From assembly GCF_002386345.1 (NCBI RefSeq), contig NZ_CP023507.1, positions 62,001 through 126,000 of the forward strand: a stretch of 64,000 nucleotides of DNA, read 5' to 3'. The DNA is from Streptococcus oralis. GTDB taxonomy: Bacteria; Bacillota; Bacilli; Lactobacillales; Streptococcaceae. The position numbers and the translations under genes were made by a program. Positions 27,876 through 38,573 of this stretch are shown here, piece after piece. Every line of letters begins with the position of its first letter. Positions within the stretch are counted from its first letter, which is position 1. The notes under the pieces were generated by a model that was not told the origin of the DNA, did no database searches, and saw only the letters and a list, made by a program, of their open reading frames with translations.

Positions 27876-29876
27876 ATGAAAAAAAGTCGGATTCTTGCAG
27901 TAGCAGGTGTAACCATGCTTGCAGCAGGAGTGCTTGCAGCATGTTCAAATACAAATTCAAATGCAGGCTCAAGCAATACAAAATTAGCATCAGATTATAA
28001 ATACGTTTATTCAGTTGATCCTGAAACATTGGATTACGTTGTTAACAACGTTGATTCTACTTCTTTTGTGACGACAAATGCGGTAGATGGTTTGCTTGCT
28101 AACGATAAATATGGCAACCTTGTACCATCAATTGCTGAGTCATGGACAGTTTCACAAGACGGTTTGACTTATACTTATAAAATCCGTAAGGATGCTAAGT
28201 GGGTTACTGCTGAAGGAGAAGAATACGCTCCAGTTAAAGCTCAGGATTTTGTCACAGGGTTGAAACATGCGGTAGAAGGAAAATCAAAAGGGTTGTCTGT
28301 TATTAGTTCTTCAATCAAAGGACTTAGTGCTTACATTAACGGTGAATCAAACGATTTTTCAACGGTTGGTGTAAAAGCAGTTGACGATAACACTCTTGAA
28401 TATACATTGAATCAGCCAGAGACTTTCTGGAATGACAAAACAACAAATGGCGTGATGATGCCAATCAACGAAGATTTCCTTAAATCAAAAGGGGAAGGCT
28501 TTGGTGCACCTACAGATCCATCATCTATTTTGTATAATGGACCATTTGTTTTGAAATCAATCACAGCTAAATCATCAATTGAGATGGCTAAGAACGATGC
28601 TTATTGGGATAAAGACGCTGTTAAAATTCAAAACATTAAATTTACATACTGGGATGGGAAAGACCAAGATGTTGTTGCCAAAGGATTCTCAGAAGGACAA
28701 TACAGTAAAGCTCGTATTTATCCTACTAGCTCAACATACGAAAAATATGCGTCTGAGTTCAAAGATAATATCTTCTTTAACGAACCAGGATCAGCTATCG
28801 CTACTGTAAGTGTGAACTATGGTCGTACAACTTATAACCATACCTCAAAAACAACAGATAGCCAAAAAGAATCTACAAGAAAAGCTTTGCTAAACAAAGA
28901 ATTCCGTCAAGCCCTTAACTTTGCGGTAGACCGTAATTCTTACTCAGCTCAGACAAATGGTACAGATGGTGCTGCAGTTGCAATCCGTAATACTTTCTCA
29001 CCATATGATCTTCAAGTTGGGGACAAACAGTTTGGTAAACTTGTAGAAGAAAGTCTTGCGAAGACAAACTCAAGCACATGGTCAAACGTATCGCTTGCTG
29101 ATTCGCAAAATGGTCTCTACAACGAAGAAAAAGCTAAAGCTGCCTTTGCAAAAGCAAAAGAAAGCTTGAAAGCAGAAGGGGTAGAATTCCCAATTCACTT
29201 GGATGCTCTAACAATCCAAGAGTCTACAGCAGTTGTAAACCGTGTTCAATCACTTAAACAGTCTATTGAAAACGTACTTGGAGCTGACAATGTTGTCATC
29301 GATCTTCAACAAATGACCCAAGCAGAAGCTTTACCACTTTCATTTAGTGCTCCAACAGCTAAAGAACAAGACTGGGATATTCATACCTTAACTGGATGGA
29401 ATCCTGATTACCAAGATCCATCAACTTTCTTAGACCAGTTCACGATTAAAGGCGGTAATACTCGTTTGATTATGGGTATCGATAAAGATACTGATGCATC
29501 AGTTATCCAAAAACTTGGTTTGTCTGACTATGAAAAATTACTTGATGAAGCAAACAAAGAAAATCAAGACGTTCAAAAACGTTATGAAAAATATGCCCTT
29601 GCACAAGCTTGGTTAACAGACAACGGTTTGACAATTCCTGTAATGGCAGGTCCGAAAGAAACTGCTGTATCATTTGTATCTAAAGTTATTCCATTTACTT
29701 CTTCATACTCAGTTGCGGGTCTTAAAGGAGAAACCTCAGGTTACTTGAAGTACACTGAAGTTGGTGAAAAACCTCTTACAAAAGAAGAATACCAAAAAGC
29801 TCGTGAAAAATGGCTCAAAGAAAAAGCTGAATCAAATGAAAAAGCTCAAAAAGAATTAGCGAGCCACGTGAAATAA
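27876..29876 (+). CDS. amiA: Oligopeptide ABC transporter substrate-binding lipoprotein AmiA
   Basis: 666-aa extracytoplasmic peptide-binding protein. Signal with lipobox LAAC (Cys about 23), then an SBP_bac_5 fold with DPETLDYVVNNVDS and the NPDYQDPSTFLDQF region near the C-terminus. AmiA-type proteins capture oligopeptides for nutrition and for Rgg/competence signalling in streptococci. It leads a complete amiACDEF operon. AliA/AliB paralogues are similar; position before amiC makes AmiA the best name. Confidence 0.92.
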   Translation: MKKSRILAVAGVTMLAAGVLAACSNTNSNAGSSNTKLASDYKYVYSVDPETLDYVVNNVDSTSFVTTNAVDGLLANDKYGNLVPSIAESWTVSQDGLTYTYKIRKDAKWVTAEGEEYAPVKAQDFVTGLKHAVEGKSKGLSVISSSIKGLSAYINGESNDFSTVGVKAVDDNTLEYTLNQPETFWNDKTTNGVMMPINEDFLKSKGEGFGAPTDPSSILYNGPFVLKSITAKSSIEMAKNDAYWDKDAVKIQNIKFTYWDGKDQDVVAKGFSEGQYSKARIYPTSSTYEKYASEFKDNIFFNEPGSAIATVSVNYGRTTYNHTSKTTDSQKESTRKALLNKEFRQALNFAVDRNSYSAQTNGTDGAAVAIRNTFSPYDLQVGDKQFGKLVEESLAKTNSSTWSNVSLADSQNGLYNEEKAKAAFAKAKESLKAEGVEFPIHLDALTIQESTAVVNRVQSLKQSIENVLGADNVVIDLQQMTQAEALPLSFSAPTAKEQDWDIHTLTGWNPDYQDPSTFLDQFTIKGGNTRLIMGIDKDTDASVIQKLGLSDYEKLLDEANKENQDVQKRYEKYALAQAWLTDNGLTIPVMAGPKETAVSFVSKVIPFTSSYSVAGLKGETSGYLKYTEVGEKPLTKEEYQKAREKWLKEKAESNEKAQKELASHVK

Positions 29877-29889
29877 ATAATGCTCATCA

Positions 29890-29925
29890 GAACTTTCTCT
29901 CCAAAAGGAGAAGGTTCTTTTGGGA
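29890..29925 (+). terminator. Attenuator-like hairpin between amiA and amiC
   Basis: GAACTTTCTCTCC / GGAGAAGGTTC hairpin followed by only TTTT. It is likely to reduce read-through so that the binding protein outnumbers the permeases, rather than to end the operon. Confidence 0.55.
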
Positions 29926-29941
29926 TTTTAAAGGAAATAAT

Positions 29942-31438
29942 ATGAAAAAATATGTTTTTATGCGTGTATTACGTTCATTGTTGTCTATTTTCTTGGTGAC
30001 AACTTTGACTTACACAATTATTTATACGATGGTTCCTCGGAAATTGATTTTCAAGCAGGATACCAACTATAACAAGATTGCAACGACGCCAGATAAACGG
30101 GACAATTATGAAAATACCGTTTATGAGCGGATGGGCTATATCGAGTACTACGATACCAAAGAGTTGCAAGAAAGAGCTAGCACGATGGATTCATCTGTAA
30201 CAGTAGATGCCAATGATACAAATAAGGCGATCTATGAAAAATACATCAACCAACTAGGAAATGGTTGGACGTTGGGTGTATTCACAGAGAGCGGACAATT
30301 CTATGCGACTCGTGAAATTCCTATTTTTGAGCGTGTGTTCAAATTCTATGCAAACTTGCTTGATATTGACCATACAAACAAGATTCAAGATCCAGAAAAT
30401 CCTAATTTAGAGCGTTATTTGCGATTTGAAAACGATCCAGCTATTGGATGGTCTTTGGTAGGTTCAGGGACTAAACATAAATACCTCTTGTACTTCAACA
30501 GTCAATTCCCATTTGTTCATCAAAACTTTGTGAACTTAAACTTAGGAGATTCTTATCCAACTTATGCCAATACTCCTGTGCTTCAAGTTATCACACAAGG
30601 ACAAGGACAAACCAAGACTTCTGAAGTTCAATTCCCAACTGGTAAGAAAACATCATCAGTCAATATCTACTCAAGAACTTATAAATCTCCAAGTCAAGCT
30701 GATGCGCGTGAAGTAGCGAACTACGGTAAAGATGATCCATATACAGCTACTGAAAGCAACTATCAGTATCCATCTATGATTACCAGTTCTGCTATTGCTG
30801 GTTTGATTGGCCTTGCAATTTCGTATGCAATCGCGGTTCCACTTGGTTCTGCAATGGCTCGTTACAAGAATACTTGGATTGATAGTTTCTCTACAGGAGC
30901 TTTAACATTCTTACTTGCTCTTCCAACTATCGCTCTTGTCTATATCATTCGTTTGATTGGTTCTTCAATTGGATTCCCGGATTCATTCCCTATCTTGGGT
31001 GCTGGAGACTGGCGTTCATATGTACTACCTGCAGTTATTCTTGGTTTACTTGGTGCACCTGGTTTAGCTATCTGGATTCGCCGTTACATGATTGACTTAC
31101 AATCACAAGACTTTGTTCGTTTTGCTCGTGCAAAAGGTCTTTCTGAGAAAGAAATTTCAAACAAACACATCTTTAAAAATGCCATGGTACCGCTTGTTTC
31201 AGGTATTCCAGGTTCTATTATCGGTGTTATTGGTGGAGCTACTCTTACTGAAACAGTTTTCGCCTTCCCAGGTATGGGTAAAATGTTGATTGACTCTGTA
31301 AAAGCGTCAAATAATAACATGGTAGTTGGTCTAGTTTTCATCTTTACTTGCGTCTCAATCTTCTCTTACTTAATTGGGGATATTTGGATGACAATTATTG
31401 ACCCACGTATTAAGTTGACAGAGAAAGGAGGCAAATAA
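29942..31438 (+). CDS. amiC: Oligopeptide ABC transporter permease AmiC
   Basis: 498-aa permease, longer than typical OppB because of a large external loop (about residues 40-275) between membrane helix 1 and the rest. The C-terminal half has the EAA-loop region ([19 protein letters not shown]) that contacts the ATPases. The stop overlaps the amiD start by one base (TAATG). It forms the membrane channel with AmiD. Confidence 0.92.
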   Translation: MKKYVFMRVLRSLLSIFLVTTLTYTIIYTMVPRKLIFKQDTNYNKIATTPDKRDNYENTVYERMGYIEYYDTKELQERASTMDSSVTVDANDTNKAIYEKYINQLGNGWTLGVFTESGQFYATREIPIFERVFKFYANLLDIDHTNKIQDPENPNLERYLRFENDPAIGWSLVGSGTKHKYLLYFNSQFPFVHQNFVNLNLGDSYPTYANTPVLQVITQGQGQTKTSEVQFPTGKKTSSVNIYSRTYKSPSQADAREVANYGKDDPYTATESNYQYPSMITSSAIAGLIGLAISYAIAVPLGSAMARYKNTWIDSFSTGALTFLLALPTIALVYIIRLIGSSIGFPDSFPILGAGDWRSYVLPAVILGLLGAPGLAIWIRRYMIDLQSQDFVRFARAKGLSEKEISNKHIFKNAMVPLVSGIPGSIIGVIGGATLTETVFAFPGMGKMLIDSVKASNNNMVVGLVFIFTCVSIFSYLIGDIWMTIIDPRIKLTEKGGK

Positions 31439-32364
31439 TGTCTACAATGAATAATGATAAATTTCAGTTTGTAAAACGCGATGACTTTGCCTCTGAAGCA
31501 ATTGATGCTCCCGCCTACTCATATTGGGGTTCTGTTTTTAGACAATTTTTGAAAAAGAAATCAACTATCATCATGCTTGGTATTTTGATTTCAATCGTTT
31601 TGATGAGTTTCATCTACCCAATGTTCTCAGATTTTGATTTTAACGATGTAAGTAAAGTAAATGATTTTAGTGCTCGTTATATCAAACCGAATGCCGAACA
31701 TTGGTTTGGTACAGATAGCAATGGTAAATCCTTGTTTGACGGGGTTTGGTTTGGTGCGCGTAATTCAATTCTTATCTCTGTAATTGCCACTTTTATCAAC
31801 CTTGTAATTGGTGTTATTGTCGGGGGTATCTGGGGTATTTCAAAATCAGTTGACCGCATCATGATGGAAGTTTACAACGTTATCAATAACATCCCATCAC
31901 TTTTGATTGTTATTGTTTTGACTTACTCTATCGGTGCAGGTTTCTGGAATTTGATTTTTGCCATGAGTGTGACTACATGGATTGGTATTGCTTATATGAT
32001 ACGTATTCAAATCATGCGTTACCGTGATTTGGAGTACAACCTTGCTTCACGCACACTCGGAACTCCAACATACAAAATTGTCATTAAAAATATCATGCCA
32101 CAATTGGTATCTGTTATTGTTACGACTACATCACAAATGCTTCCAGCCTTTATCTCGTATGAAGCCTTTCTGTCATTCTTTGGACTTGGATTGCCAATTA
32201 CAGTACCAAGTTTAGGACGATTGATTTCAGATTATTCACAGAACGTAACGACAAATGCATACCTCTTCTGGATTCCATTGACAACTTTGGTCTTGGTATC
32301 CTTGTCACTTTTCGTAGTTGGTCAAAACCTAGCGGATGCTAGTGATCCACGTACACATAGATAG
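31438..32364 (+). CDS. amiD: Oligopeptide ABC transporter permease AmiD
   Basis: 308-aa OppC-type permease with an N-terminal cytoplasmic segment, six membrane helices and the EAA-like loop ([19 protein letters not shown]). The periplasmic-side [12 protein letters not shown] motif is typical of the family. It is coupled with amiC upstream and sits 8 nt from amiE. Confidence 0.92.
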   Translation: MSTMNNDKFQFVKRDDFASEAIDAPAYSYWGSVFRQFLKKKSTIIMLGILISIVLMSFIYPMFSDFDFNDVSKVNDFSARYIKPNAEHWFGTDSNGKSLFDGVWFGARNSILISVIATFINLVIGVIVGGIWGISKSVDRIMMEVYNVINNIPSLLIVIVLTYSIGAGFWNLIFAMSVTTWIGIAYMIRIQIMRYRDLEYNLASRTLGTPTYKIVIKNIMPQLVSVIVTTTSQMLPAFISYEAFLSFFGLGLPITVPSLGRLISDYSQNVTTNAYLFWIPLTTLVLVSLSLFVVGQNLADASDPRTHR

Positions 32365-32372
32365 GAGTAGAC

Positions 32373-33440
32373 ATGACAAAAGAAAAAAATGTAATTTTGA
32401 CTGCTCAAGATATTGTCGTGGAATTTGATGTTCGTGACAAAATTTTGACAGCTATTCGTGGAGTATCTCTGGAGTTGATTGAGGGCGAAGTGCTTGCACT
32501 CGTTGGAGAATCTGGTTCAGGGAAATCTGTTTTAACAAAAACCTTTACAGGGATGTTAGAAGACAATGGACGTATTGCCCAAGGAAGCATCGACTATCGT
32601 GGACAAGACTTGACTGCTCTTACTTCTAACAAGGAATGGGAGAAGATTCGTGGTGCTAAAATTGCGACCATCTTCCAAGACCCAATGACAAGTTTGGACC
32701 CAATCAATACAATCGGTAGTCAAATTACTGAAGTGATCGTTAAACACCAAGGGAAAACAGCTAAGGAAGCCAAAGAGATGGCAATCGACTATATGAACAA
32801 GGTCGGAATTCCAGACGCTGAAAAACGTTTTGAAGAGTATCCTTTCCAATATTCTGGAGGGATGCGCCAACGTATCGTTATTGCGATTGCCCTTGCCTGT
32901 CGTCCAGATATCTTGATCTGTGACGAGCCAACAACGGCTCTTGATGTAACCATTCAAGCGCAAATCATTGATTTGCTTAAAACTTTGCAAAATGAGTACC
33001 ACTTTACCATTATCTTTATCACCCATGACCTTGGTGTGGTAGCAAGTATTGCCGATAAGGTAGCGGTTATGTATGCTGGTGAAATTGTAGAATATGGAAC
33101 TGTTGAGGAAGTTTTCTACGACCCACGTCATCCATATACTTGGAGTCTCTTGTCTAGCTTGCCTCAGCTTGCTGATGATAAAGGGGAATTGTACTCTATC
33201 CCAGGAACACCACCGTCTCTTTATACTGAGTTGAAAGGTGATGCCTTTGCCCTTCGTTCAGATTATGCGATGCAAATTGACTTTGAACAGAAAGCACCTC
33301 AGTTTTCAGTCACGGATACCCACTGGGCTAAGACTTGGTTGCTTCATGAGAATGCTCCTAAAGTTGAAAAACCTGGGGTCATTGCAGATTTGCATGACAA
33401 GATTCGTGATAAAATGGGCTTTGCTCATCTAGAAGACTAG
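32373..33440 (+). CDS. amiE: Oligopeptide ABC transporter ATPase AmiE
   Basis: 355-aa OppD-type ATPase. Walker A GESGSGKS (about 45-52), signature YSGGMRQR, Walker B ILICDEP and the C-terminal oligopeptide-transporter extension ([14 protein letters not shown]). Pairs with AmiF to power import. GGAGTAG before the ATG; 10 nt to amiF. Confidence 0.94.
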   Translation: MTKEKNVILTAQDIVVEFDVRDKILTAIRGVSLELIEGEVLALVGESGSGKSVLTKTFTGMLEDNGRIAQGSIDYRGQDLTALTSNKEWEKIRGAKIATIFQDPMTSLDPINTIGSQITEVIVKHQGKTAKEAKEMAIDYMNKVGIPDAEKRFEEYPFQYSGGMRQRIVIAIALACRPDILICDEPTTALDVTIQAQIIDLLKTLQNEYHFTIIFITHDLGVVASIADKVAVMYAGEIVEYGTVEEVFYDPRHPYTWSLLSSLPQLADDKGELYSIPGTPPSLYTELKGDAFALRSDYAMQIDFEQKAPQFSVTDTHWAKTWLLHENAPKVEKPGVIADLHDKIRDKMGFAHLED

Positions 33441-33450
33441 GAGGAAGGAA

Positions 33451-34380
33451 ATGTCTGAAAAATTAGTAGAAATTAAAGATTTAGAAATTTCCTTCGGTGA
33501 AGGAAGTAAGAAGTTTGTCGCAGTTAAAAACGCTAACTTCTTTATCAACAAGGGAGAAACCTTCTCTCTTGTTGGTGAGTCTGGTAGTGGGAAAACAACC
33601 ATTGGTCGTGCCATTATTGGTCTAAATAATACTAGTAAAGGTGAAATCATCTTTGATGGTCATAAAATTAATGGGAAAAAATCTCATAAGGAATCATCAG
33701 ACTTGATCCGTCGCATCCAGATGATTTTCCAGGACCCTGCAGCCAGCTTGAATGAGCGTGCAACAGTTGACTATATCATCTCTGAAGGTCTTTACAACTA
33801 TCACTTGTTTAAAGATGAAGAAGATCGAAAAGAAAAAGTTCAAAAGATGATTCATGAAGTTGGACTTTTGAAAGAACACTTGACCCGTTACCCACACGAG
33901 TTTTCTGGTGGTCAACGCCAGCGTATCGGGATTGCCCGTGCTCTTGTGATGGAACCTGATTTCGTTATTGCGGATGAGCCAATTTCAGCCTTGGACGTAT
34001 CAGTGCGTGCGCAAGTCTTGAACTTGCTCAAGAAGTTCCAAAAAGAGTTGGGCTTGACCTATCTCTTTATCGCCCATGACTTGTCAGTTGTTCGCTTTAT
34101 CTCAGATCGTATCGCGGTTATCTATAAGGGAGTTATCGTCGAAGTGGCGGAGACAGAGGAGTTGTTTAACAATCCTGTCCACCCATACACTCAAGCGCTT
34201 CTATCTGCTGTACCGATTCCAGATCCAATCTTGGAACGCAAGAAGGTCTTGAAAGTTTACGATCCTGACCAACATGACTATGAGACAGACAAGCCATCTA
34301 TGGTAGAAATTCGTCCAGGTCACTATGTTTGGGCCAATCAAGCAGAAGTTGCTCGATACAAAGAAGCTCTTAAAAAATAA
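33451..34380 (+). CDS. amiF: Oligopeptide ABC transporter ATPase AmiF
   Basis: 309-aa OppF-type ATPase. Walker [10 protein letters not shown], signature FSGGQRQR, Walker [14 protein letters not shown]-terminal [12 protein letters not shown]. It is the last gene of amiACDEF and is followed by a terminator. Confidence 0.94.
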   Translation: MSEKLVEIKDLEISFGEGSKKFVAVKNANFFINKGETFSLVGESGSGKTTIGRAIIGLNNTSKGEIIFDGHKINGKKSHKESSDLIRRIQMIFQDPAASLNERATVDYIISEGLYNYHLFKDEEDRKEKVQKMIHEVGLLKEHLTRYPHEFSGGQRQRIGIARALVMEPDFVIADEPISALDVSVRAQVLNLLKKFQKELGLTYLFIAHDLSVVRFISDRIAVIYKGVIVEVAETEELFNNPVHPYTQALLSAVPIPDPILERKKVLKVYDPDQHDYETDKPSMVEIRPGHYVWANQAEVARYKEALKK

Positions 34381-34388
34381 ACAGACTA

Positions 34389-34418
34389 GGAGAGGGCCGA
34401 AAGGTCTTCTCATTTTTA
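34389..34418 (+). terminator. ami operon terminator
   Basis: GAGAGGGCC-GAAA-GGTCTTCTC stem followed by ATTTTT. Confidence 0.8.
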
Positions 34419-34423
34419 ATAGA

Positions 34424-34459
34424 AAAATTCCCCTTCTACTAGCTTGTAAAAGGGGAATT
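34424..34459 (-). terminator. trkHA terminator
   Basis: AATTCCCCTT / AAAGGGGAATT inverted repeat just after the minus-strand trkH stop, with a T-run on that strand. Confidence 0.75.
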
Positions 34460-34468
34460 GTATTATCA

Positions 34469-35908
34469 TTAACGTTTAGACCAGGTACGTTTCATAAAGA
34501 GTAGCAAAATTGGGTATATCTCTAAACGACCTGCAATCATTGCAAAGGAGAGTAGGATTTTAGAGATGGGACTAAAGATGGCAAAACTCGAGGTTGTACC
34601 TAGAATAGGTCCGATATTGTTAAAACAGCTGAAGACCGCACTGGTCACGACTAGAAAATCATTGCTATCAAGACTGACGATAAAGATGAGGGAGAGAATA
34701 ATCATCATATAGATAGCAAAATATTTAAGAATCTTGTGCTGGGTATCCTTATCAATCACAGTTTTATTGACGTGTAGAGTCAAAACACGGTGAGGGGATA
34801 AGGTGGACAAAATCTGATTTTTTGCGATTTTAGAGAGGATAAGTCCTCTGATCACCTTAAGACCACCTGCAGTTGAGCCAGCTGATCCACCGATTCCCAT
34901 GAGGAAGAGGAGGATAAATTGGGAGAAGAGGGGCCAGTTGGTAATATCTCCGTAACCAAAACCTGTTGTCGTGATGATATTGGAAACCTGGAAGAAGGCC
35001 ATTTCAACACTCTTAGAGACACCTTGATAGAGGTGGAGTGTATTAAGCGTAATCAAGCCTGTAGAAACTAGGACAATGATGATATATGCTCGTAGTTCTT
35101 CATCTCCCAAGAAAGCCTTAACCCGACGGAGCATGAGGTAGTAGTAGAGATTGAAGTTAACTCCAAAAACCAGAACTCCGATACTAACTAGATAGGTGAT
35201 GAGCGAGCTACCATAGTGGGCAATTCCGTCGTTATAGACGGTAAAGCCCCCAGTTCCTGCCGTTCCCATAGCGATGACAAAACTATCATAGAGAGGCATG
35301 CCTGCTAGATAGTAGATAACCACAAAAAGGGAGAAGAGAGCCAGATAAAGCAGATAGAGAATCTGGGCAGTGTTTTTTAGCTTGGATACGACCTTGCCAA
35401 AGACAGGTCCAGGGACCTCAGCCTTCATCACCTCCAAGTGACTATTCTTGGCATTATCCATAATGGCAAGTGCAAAGACGAGTACCCCCATCCCTCCGAT
35501 CAAGTGGGTGAAACTTCGCCAGAAGAGGAGGGAACGAGTGAGAACGGAAACATCGTTCAGAATAGTTGCTCCTGTAGTCGTAAATCCAGAACTGATTTCA
35601 AAGAAGGCATCGATGACGCTGGGGATTTGTCCTGAAAAGACAAAGGGGAGGCCGCCAAAGAAAGACCATAAAATCCAACAGAGGGCAACAATTAAGACCC
35701 CTTCCTTGGCATAAATCCGTTGATTTTTCGGTTTCCGTAAAACGCCTAGACCACCGAGAAGGACTAAAATGCCAATCGTAGAAAAGAGAGCGATAAATAC
35801 TTGATTGGATTCTTGGTAATAGATCGCTACACTAACAGGGACTAGGAGAAGAACAGCCTCAATCAAGAGAAGTTTTGAGAGGAGGTAACGAATCATACTT
35901 TTATTCAT
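34469..35908 (-). CDS. trkH: Potassium uptake protein TrkH (KtrB-like channel subunit)
   Basis: 479-aa K+ channel-like transporter with repeated membrane-pore-membrane units. Selectivity-filter segments are visible: SSGFTTTGATIL, GTAGTGGFTVYN and NIITTTGFGYGD. Together with TrkA it imports K+ (or Na+). It lies 3 nt downstream of trkA on the minus strand, so both are co-translated. Confidence 0.92.
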   Translation of the reverse strand: MNKSMIRYLLSKLLLIEAVLLLVPVSVAIYYQESNQVFIALFSTIGILVLLGGLGVLRKPKNQRIYAKEGVLIVALCWILWSFFGGLPFVFSGQIPSVIDAFFEISSGFTTTGATILNDVSVLTRSLLFWRSFTHLIGGMGVLVFALAIMDNAKNSHLEVMKAEVPGPVFGKVVSKLKNTAQILYLLYLALFSLFVVIYYLAGMPLYDSFVIAMGTAGTGGFTVYNDGIAHYGSSLITYLVSIGVLVFGVNFNLYYYLMLRRVKAFLGDEELRAYIIIVLVSTGLITLNTLHLYQGVSKSVEMAFFQVSNIITTTGFGYGDITNWPLFSQFILLFLMGIGGSAGSTAGGLKVIRGLILSKIAKNQILSTLSPHRVLTLHVNKTVIDKDTQHKILKYFAIYMMIILSLIFIVSLDSNDFLVVTSAVFSCFNNIGPILGTTSSFAIFSPISKILLSFAMIAGRLEIYPILLLFMKRTWSKR

Positions 35909-35911
35909 TTT

Positions 35912-37258
35912 TTACCTCTCAATCAAATCATAGATTTTGGTGATGTTTGGCAATAAGGTCGTCACGAGTAACTTGTCTCCCACCTCAAGCATATCCTCTC
36001 CAGTAGGGAAGATTGTTTTTCCTTTTCGGATAATGGCTGCGATGAGAACCCCTTTTTTCAATTTCAACTGTGATAGAGGTTTGGCAGTCATTTTATTAGC
36101 TTCCTTGATTTGGAATTGGAGAGTTTCAATTTGACCGTTTGCGAGATGGTGCATGGCTTGAAGGTCTGAATATTGGGCATTAACCCGACCTCGGATAAAG
36201 TGCATAATGGTATCCACTGCAATGATTTTTGGGGTGATGATACTTGAAAAATCAGGTGCATGGATAATTTCTAGAAGACTGGTCCGGTTGACCTTGGTGA
36301 TGTTTTTCTGGACGCCAACACGGTCAAGGAACATGGAGGTGATGATGTTTTCCTCGTCAACCCCAGTTAAGGTTGCGACCGCATCGTAGTGAGGAGCACT
36401 TTCTTCTAGTAAGATATCTTTGGCTGTCCCATCTCCCTGAACGATATAGAGATTTGGGAATTTTTCACTAAAGAAACGGGCTCTTTCAGGATTGATTTCG
36501 ATAACCTTGGTGTCAATGCGGCTGTCTTTCAATATACCGACAAGATAGTAGGCAATTTTTCCTGCTCCGATAATCAGAAAGCTCTTAACAGTCCGAGCTT
36601 TAAAATGATTGTGCAGGCGCATCATATCGACCCGATTTCCTGTAACAAAGATGCGATCCTTATCTTGAAGGGTCATTTCACCACCGGGAATGATCAACTC
36701 ATGGTTGCGCTCCAAAGCACACACAATCACATCAAATTTTTTCCGAAATTCTGAAATGGGCATCTGGCAAAGACCGCTAGCATCTTTGACAACAAACTCC
36801 ATCAAGCTAACTCGACCTCCAGCGAAACGTTCGACCGAAAGGGCACTTGGGAAGTCGACAATATTCCCAATAGCACGGGCAGCTAGAAGCTCAGGATTGA
36901 CAATGAGAGAAAATCCAAGAATGTTTTTTTCCTTAAAATAGGAGTTGGAGTACTCTGGATTTCGAACCCGAACGATGGTTTCTTTAGCCCCCATTTTTTT
37001 AGCAAGTACCGCTGAAATCATATTCACTTCATCGTGTTCGGTTAGGGCGATAAAGATATCGCACTCTTGAACACCGGCTTGCTCCAAGATGGCAAAGTCA
37101 GCACCATTTCCAAGGAGACCTATGATATCATAGCGACTGACAATGTGATTGAGGACAGCCTCATCTTGTTCGATGAGGACAACGTCATGGTTTTCTGCAA
37201 CCAGTGAACGACAGAGGGCGAAACCAACTTTCCCTCCACCAACGAGGACAATTTTCAT
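35912..37258 (-). CDS. trkA: Trk system regulatory protein TrkA
   Basis: 448-aa cytosolic gating subunit with two RCK_N-RCK_C repeats. The first Rossmann motif is MKIVLVGGGKVGFALC (residues 1-16) and the second FLIIGAGKIAYYLVG (about 226-240). It binds NAD(H)/ATP to gate TrkH. This long two-repeat form differs from the short c-di-AMP-binding CabP of pneumococcus. First gene of trkA-trkH. Confidence 0.92.
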   Translation of the reverse strand: MKIVLVGGGKVGFALCRSLVAENHDVVLIEQDEAVLNHIVSRYDIIGLLGNGADFAILEQAGVQECDIFIALTEHDEVNMISAVLAKKMGAKETIVRVRNPEYSNSYFKEKNILGFSLIVNPELLAARAIGNIVDFPSALSVERFAGGRVSLMEFVVKDASGLCQMPISEFRKKFDVIVCALERNHELIIPGGEMTLQDKDRIFVTGNRVDMMRLHNHFKARTVKSFLIIGAGKIAYYLVGILKDSRIDTKVIEINPERARFFSEKFPNLYIVQGDGTAKDILLEESAPHYDAVATLTGVDEENIITSMFLDRVGVQKNITKVNRTSLLEIIHAPDFSSIITPKIIAVDTIMHFIRGRVNAQYSDLQAMHHLANGQIETLQFQIKEANKMTAKPLSQLKLKKGVLIAAIIRKGKTIFPTGEDMLEVGDKLLVTTLLPNITKIYDLIER

Positions 37259-37267
37259 ATAAAAAAC

Positions 37268-37489
37268 CTACTTTTTCATGATGTAACTATCATACCCTTT
37301 TTTAGCAAAAAATGCACTTGCTAAGGCGATTTTTAAGGGAAGAAAGGCCTTTTTCACGTTTTGAAGATACATTTGCTTAATTTCTATAACGATGTCTCCG
37401 ATTTGAAGTGATTTGGCTCTTTTACTATACCTTTTCAGAAAGGGAATGACCAAACATGAAAATATCATCAAAAAAAGTAAAAAAATCAA
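37268..37489 (-). CDS. Small hypothetical membrane protein upstream of trkA
   Basis: 73 aa with a hydrophobic N-terminus (MIFLLFLMIFSCLVIPF) and a basic C-terminal half (FFAKKGYDSYIMKK at the end). It ends 9 nt before trkA on the same strand and so is probably the operon's first gene. No family recognised. It could act with the Trk channel, but only position suggests this. Confidence 0.5.
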   Translation of the reverse strand: MIFLLFLMIFSCLVIPFLKRYSKRAKSLQIGDIVIEIKQMYLQNVKKAFLPLKIALASAFFAKKGYDSYIMKK

Positions 37490-37499
37490 GTCATTTCTA

Positions 37500-37527
37500 T
37501 TGACAATGATTCTGAAAGTGTTATACT
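37500..37527 (+). promoter_or_regulatory. Promoter of the trmL leader / candidate small RNA
   Basis: Consensus -35 TTGACA (37500-37505), 16-bp spacer, -10 TATACT (37522-37527). Confidence 0.75.
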
Positions 37528-37533
37528 AAGAAA

Positions 37534-37635
37534 GTAGTTTCGCTGATTTACTTCAAACCTGTTGTGAGGTAAGTTAACGATGCCTTAACCACGCTGTTTG
37601 CTGAGCTTGACTCCGGGCAGTGTGGCTATTTTTTT
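37534..37635 (+). ncRNA. Candidate structured leader or small RNA before trmL
   Basis: About 100 nt between a consensus promoter and the trmL ribosome site. It folds by eye into a hairpin with inner stem ACCT-GTTGTG-AGGT extended by TTACTT/AAGTTAA, a short GTTAA/TTAAC stem, and a terminator-like stem CCACGCTG (37589-37596) / CAGTGTGG (37618-37625) followed by CTA and T7. It could be an attenuator of trmL or an independent small RNA. I do not recognise a known family. Confidence 0.55.
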
Positions 37636-37658
37636 GCAATGATAAAAGGAAACCCGTA

Positions 37659-38162
37659 ATGACAAATCACATTGTATTATTTGAACCTCAGATTCCACAA
37701 AATACAGGTAACATTGCGCGTACTTGCGCTGCGACCAATTCTCCCCTCCACATCATCAAACCGATGGGATTTCCGATTGATGATCGGAAGATGAAGCGGG
37801 CTGGTTTGGACTACTGGGATAAGCTTGAGATTTATTTTTATGACAGTTTGGAAGATTTCATGTCTCAGATGAAGGGTAAACTCTATCTGATTTCAAAATT
37901 TGCGGAAAAGGTCTATTCTGAAGCAGATTTGGCAAGTGGTTGGGATCATTATTTTCTCTTTGGACGTGAAGACAAGGGCTTGCCTGAGGACTTTATGCGA
38001 GAACATCCTGAGAAAGCTCTCCGTATTCCTATGAACGATGAGCATGTTCGCAGCCTCAATGTTTCCAATACCGTATGCATGATTGTCTATGAAGCGCTCC
38101 GTCAGCAGAATTTTGCAGGTCTTGAGCTTGTTCACACCTATGAAGCAGATAAATTGAAATAA
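37659..38162 (+). CDS. trmL: tRNA (cytidine/uridine-34 2'-O)-methyltransferase TrmL
   Basis: 167-aa minimal SPOUT methyltransferase acting on the wobble base of tRNA-Leu. Motifs: [18 protein letters not shown] (about 6-23), [12 protein letters not shown] and [27 protein letters not shown], which build the SAM-binding knot. ATG 37659 is chosen because AAAGGA lies upstream and the N-terminus fits the family; the frame extends further upstream through the leader terminator. A hairpin terminator follows. Confidence 0.9.
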   Translation: MTNHIVLFEPQIPQNTGNIARTCAATNSPLHIIKPMGFPIDDRKMKRAGLDYWDKLEIYFYDSLEDFMSQMKGKLYLISKFAEKVYSEADLASGWDHYFLFGREDKGLPEDFMREHPEKALRIPMNDEHVRSLNVSNTVCMIVYEALRQQNFAGLELVHTYEADKLK

Positions 38163-38169
38163 TCAAAAT

Positions 38170-38192
38170 GCTTGCACTTGCAAGCGTTTTTT
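38170..38192 (+). terminator. trmL terminator
   Basis: GCTTGC-ACTT-GCAAGC stem followed by G and T6. It overlaps the -35 region of the riboflavin riboswitch transcript. Confidence 0.75.
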
Positions 38193-38203
38193 GTTATGAT
38201 TAA

Positions 38204-38418
38204 AAGGTCTTCAGGGCTGGGTGAGATTCCCGACCGGCGGTGACTTTAACTAGCTATTTTGGCTTTCTCTTCGTTGTCTTGTCTCGATATACTTAAGTAT
38301 TATCTTCGACTGCGACGCCTAGATTAATCCAAAATATCTTAGTTAAAGAAGTCCGCGAGCGCAAGCTGATGTGGTGCGATTCCACAACCGACAGTATAGT
38401 CTGGATGGGAGAAGACGA
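38204..38418 (+). promoter_or_regulatory. FMN riboswitch (RFN element)
   Basis: The conserved RFN segments are present in order: TCTTCAGGGC, GGGTGAGATTCCCGACCGG, CGGTGAC, GTCCGCGAGCG, TGATGTGGTGCGATTCCAC and GTCTGGATGGGAGAAGA. It controls the riboflavin transporter gene downstream: FMN binding reduces its expression. A 17-bp stem with a 66-nt loop (38244-38348) extends one of the variable arms. A TATGAT -10 lies at 38194-38199. Confidence 0.93.
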
Positions 38419-38573
38419 AAGAATGGCTTTGTCTGTTCTAATGAGTTTATAGATGAATTGCAACCGCTTGCTCAAAAGAGTGAGAGGGAACTTTTGGGAT
38501 ATAAAAAGTGAGAATAGATAGAGGGATCCTTTCCAACTTCTTCTGATTTTATAGAAAATTGGAGGAACCTGTT

